From the NCBI GenBank assembly GCA_031285485.1, contig JAITWC010000099.1:1-8887 (forward strand): DNA of 8,887 nucleotides, given 5' to 3'. The notes beneath the pieces are model-generated. The model made no database searches, was not told the origin of the DNA, and was given only the letters and a program-made list of their open reading frames with translations. This DNA comes from Alistipes sp. (GTDB lineage Bacteria; Bacteroidota; Bacteroidia; Bacteroidales; Rikenellaceae). Positions 7,047-8,887 of this stretch are shown here, piece by piece. Made by a program: the position numbers and the translations under genes. Within the stretch, counting starts at the first letter, position 1. Every line of letters starts with the position of its first letter.

Positions 7047-7067
7047 GATTTCAACCCTTAAATCTCG

Positions 7068-7883
7068 TTACAAATAGAACGTCGCCCCGAAAGCAATGGA
7101 AAGCAGGTCGAACCGCGCCGACACGTTATGCGTCGTGCGGCTCCCCGGCCGTGGTTCGGCGCCGATCTCACCGGGCGAGGTGGCGGCGGTGGAGGTTTTC
7201 TGCGTCAGCTTTTGAAACTCGTAACCCAGCAGCCCGATCTGCAACTCGATCGCCACGGCGTTGGTGACAAAGGCCGTCGCGCCGGGCGAGATCCCGAGCC
7301 TGAAGTCGGTCGATTTTTGGTGCGTGGTGCGTTTGAATCCACCGGCGAGCGTCGCGCCGCTGTCTTCGCGCCCGCTGCCGCCGCCTATGCCCGCCTGCAC
7401 CTCGTTGAAGAACAGAAAACGCTTGTTAGCCCCCAGCCCGACGTAGTAGCGATACGACACGAAACCCATGTAGTTGTCGTTCTCGTATCGGTATTTGATC
7501 TTTCCGTCCTCGCCCAGCAGCATCGTGCCGAGTTCGTCGGTGAGGTGCAGCCTTGCGTCGGCCGCGTCGAACAGCGAGTGGCGGTAGCGAAACCTCACGC
7601 CGATCGACTGGTTGTTGGCAAACACGTAATGCACCATCGGGCTTACGGTCACCGTATTGCCCCGGGAGTTGAGGGCGTCGAGAATGAACGCCCCGTAGTC
7701 GTTGTTGTCGTGCTGCGAGTAGCCTCCGCTTATGCCCGCGACCCACATCCCTTTCGGCATGGAGGGGGTGCGGGTGTCGAAAGCCAGGCCCCGGTCGAAT
7801 CTCTGCCGGCGGGTAAGTTCCTGCGCGTCAGCCGCCGAGAAAATCCCGGCGGCCAACAACAACAGTATGGTTATTTTTTTCAT
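7068..7883 (-). CDS. Predicted outer-membrane beta-barrel protein
   Basis: A 271-aa protein with a classical signal peptide: MKK, a hydrophobic stretch at 4-16 and a likely signal peptidase I cut between A20 and Q21 (ADA, then QE). The mature part shows alternating hydrophobic/polar beta-strands typical of a small barrel: MWVAGISGGYSQ (46-57), NTVTVSPMVHYVFA (76-89), SIGVRFRYRHS (93-103), NYMGFVSYRYYVGL (about 137-150), RFLFFNEVQAGIGGG, DFRLGISPGATAFV, VAIELQIGLLGYEF, and a last strand LLSIAFGATFYL with an aromatic near the C-terminus, as expected for assembly by the BAM complex. The Thr/Ser/Gly/Pro-rich stretch near 228-252 is probably an exposed loop. Its ATG overlaps the stop of the upstream gene by ATGA, indicating co-translation with the tandem-domain protein. 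The role is unknown: it could be a pore, an anchor or an adhesin scaffold. Confidence 0.88.
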   Translation of the reverse strand: MKKITILLLLAAGIFSAADAQELTRRQRFDRGLAFDTRTPSMPKGMWVAGISGGYSQHDNNDYGAFILDALNSRGNTVTVSPMVHYVFANNQSIGVRFRYRHSLFDAADARLHLTDELGTMLLGEDGKIKYRYENDNYMGFVSYRYYVGLGANKRFLFFNEVQAGIGGGSGREDSGATLAGGFKRTTHQKSTDFRLGISPGATAFVTNAVAIELQIGLLGYEFQKLTQKTSTAATSPGEIGAEPRPGSRTTHNVSARFDLLSIAFGATFYL

Positions 7884-8887
7884 TCTTCGGTGCTGTCATC
7901 CTTGAGGCTGAGCGCCACGGTCGCCGTTTTGGTCTGGTTGGCGCCGTCTTTCACGGTGACGGTGAAGTCGGCGGTGCATTCTTCCTCGGCGGGCAGGGCG
8001 GGATCAGCGTCGGGGTCACCGGCCATTGCGGTGAAGATCATCGGAATGAAGTCCGTGATATCGAACTGCACTTCGGTCGCGTCCTTAACGGGATTTTCCG
8101 GATCGATGAGTCCTATTTCAGCGAGTTTTTCGGCAAGTGCCTCGGGCGCATTGGCCAGATCGAACTCGGCGGGAATTCCCGTCGCCTCTCCGAAGATGGC
8201 CATGAAGTAATCGCTCGATGATTCGATCTTAACCGTGAGGTTGGCGATACCCTGATCTGCCACGATGTCGACCACCACGGGAGTGGGAGTTTCGCCCGTT
8301 GCCACCGATTTCAAAATTTCGAGCGGCTCTTCGCCGATGGCGTCGCTGGCGATGGAGAGTGTCAGATCGTCGTCGATGGTAACGGTAAGGGTTTCGCTGA
8401 CGGCGTGTCCGGCGGCATCCTTAACGGTTATTTTGAACGACACCGAGCCTTCGCCCAAGGCGGCGATCATCGGGATGAAGCTCGTCAGATCGAACGCCAA
8501 TTCCTTTTTGCCCTTGATCGCATCGCCCGAGGGGAGCACGATATCCATCGCGGCGAGTCCGGCAAGACTTGTTGCCAGCGCCTCGTCGGGATTGGCAAGG
8601 TCGAACTCACCCGCCAGGCCCACTGCTTGCAGCGCCCCGTCGATAGTCGCACCGTTTATGTCGACGAGGAAGTTCTCGATACCGTCGAGCGAGGTGATAT
8701 TGATCTTCATCTGGGGAGCTTCGGCGATCTGCGATCTCTTTACCACCTGTTCTTCGGCGATATCGAACCCGTCACCGGCAATGGTTCCCCACACGGTCAC
8801 GTCGTCCACGAATTTGAGTTTCAGCGTCTGCGTTGCCGAGGCCACCTCGCTGTCTTCGTCTTCGGCCTTGATCTCGATGTCGAACTG
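7880..8887 (-). CDS. Tandem beta-domain repeat protein, probably secreted or surface (5' part outside the window)
   Basis: The frame is open to the right edge, so the start and any export signal are missing; 335 C-terminal residues are visible. They contain two full repeats of about 145 residues and the tail of a third. Shared landmarks are EFDLAN...EALA, then (A/V)xFD(L/I)T(S/D)FIPMI, then a strand pair (VSFKITVKD...ETLTVTIDDD in the first, ADFTVTVKD...ATVALSLKDD in the second). The first visible residues, QFDIEIKAEDEDSE, match this strand pair and belong to the preceding repeat. The protein is strongly acidic and ends DDSTEE. I do not recognise a named family with certainty; the pattern resembles Ig-like/cadherin-like surface repeats of Bacteroidota. 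A GTG at 8845 lies within the domain pattern and is not a credible start. Its coupling to a beta-barrel gene suggests an envelope function. Confidence 0.82.
   Translation of the reverse strand, partial: QFDIEIKAEDEDSEVASATQTLKLKFVDDVTVWGTIAGDGFDIAEEQVVKRSQIAEAPQMKINITSLDGIENFLVDINGATIDGALQAVGLAGEFDLANPDEALATSLAGLAAMDIVLPSGDAIKGKKELAFDLTSFIPMIAALGEGSVSFKITVKDAAGHAVSETLTVTIDDDLTLSIASDAIGEEPLEILKSVATGETPTPVVVDIVADQGIANLTVKIESSSDYFMAIFGEATGIPAEFDLANAPEALAEKLAEIGLIDPENPVKDATEVQFDITDFIPMIFTAMAGDPDADPALPAEEECTADFTVTVKDGANQTKTATVALSLKDDSTEE

Noticed and set aside
7128..8210. Plus-strand open frame of 360 codons opposite the barrel and tandem-domain genes
   Set aside because: It crosses the junction of two well-supported minus genes and has no recognisable domain.

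Overview
The window reads as a stretch of chromosome from a GC-rich member of the Bacteroidota, most likely the Bacteroidales (an Alistipes/Rikenellaceae-like organism would fit, but this is inference). Three things support this: a Bacteroides-type promoter (TTTG, 20 nt, TATATTTG) ahead of the efflux operon; a PCMD-type lipoprotein, a family typical of Bacteroidota; and signal peptides that end in Ala followed by Gln. Every gene I can support lies on the minus strand, so the window is transcribed from right to left.

Right part (8887 to 5625), probable cell-surface cluster. The first gene is cut by the right edge. It encodes an acidic protein of tandem beta-rich domains, each with an FDL/FDI...FIPMI motif. 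It overlaps by ATGA the gene for an outer-membrane beta-barrel protein of 271 aa. A 243-bp intergenic region follows, largely filled by a 42-bp direct repeat (about four copies) with nested dyad symmetries. Then comes a 399-aa lipoprotein with an N-terminal beta-sandwich and a PCMD (putative carbohydrate-metabolism/binding) domain. The three products look like an envelope-associated set of unknown function, perhaps glycan-related.

Left part (5523 to 1), tripartite efflux operon. A promoter with an overlapping dyad drives a periplasmic adaptor (MFP/HlyD family, 357 aa). The adaptor gene overlaps by ATGA a very long reading frame that is open from 4391 to the left edge. That frame is an RND permease of the HAE (drug/amphiphile) type fused in frame to a TolC-type outer-membrane factor. 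The two modules are joined by a linker with 13 Lys in 20 residues, followed by a hydrophobic, signal-peptide-like segment. The TolC module is nearly complete at the left edge. All three parts of an AcrA/AcrB/TolC-type pump are therefore encoded by two reading frames.

The most unusual points are the internal signal-like segment in the fusion, and an in-frame A-AAA-AAG slippery heptamer in the linker from which both alternative frames stop within about ten codons. This could let the cell make the permease with or without the fused TolC module. The second unusual element is the structured 42-bp repeat array, whose end units differ in sequence but keep a palindrome at about the same place. No tRNA, rRNA, CRISPR, insertion sequence or plus-strand gene was found.
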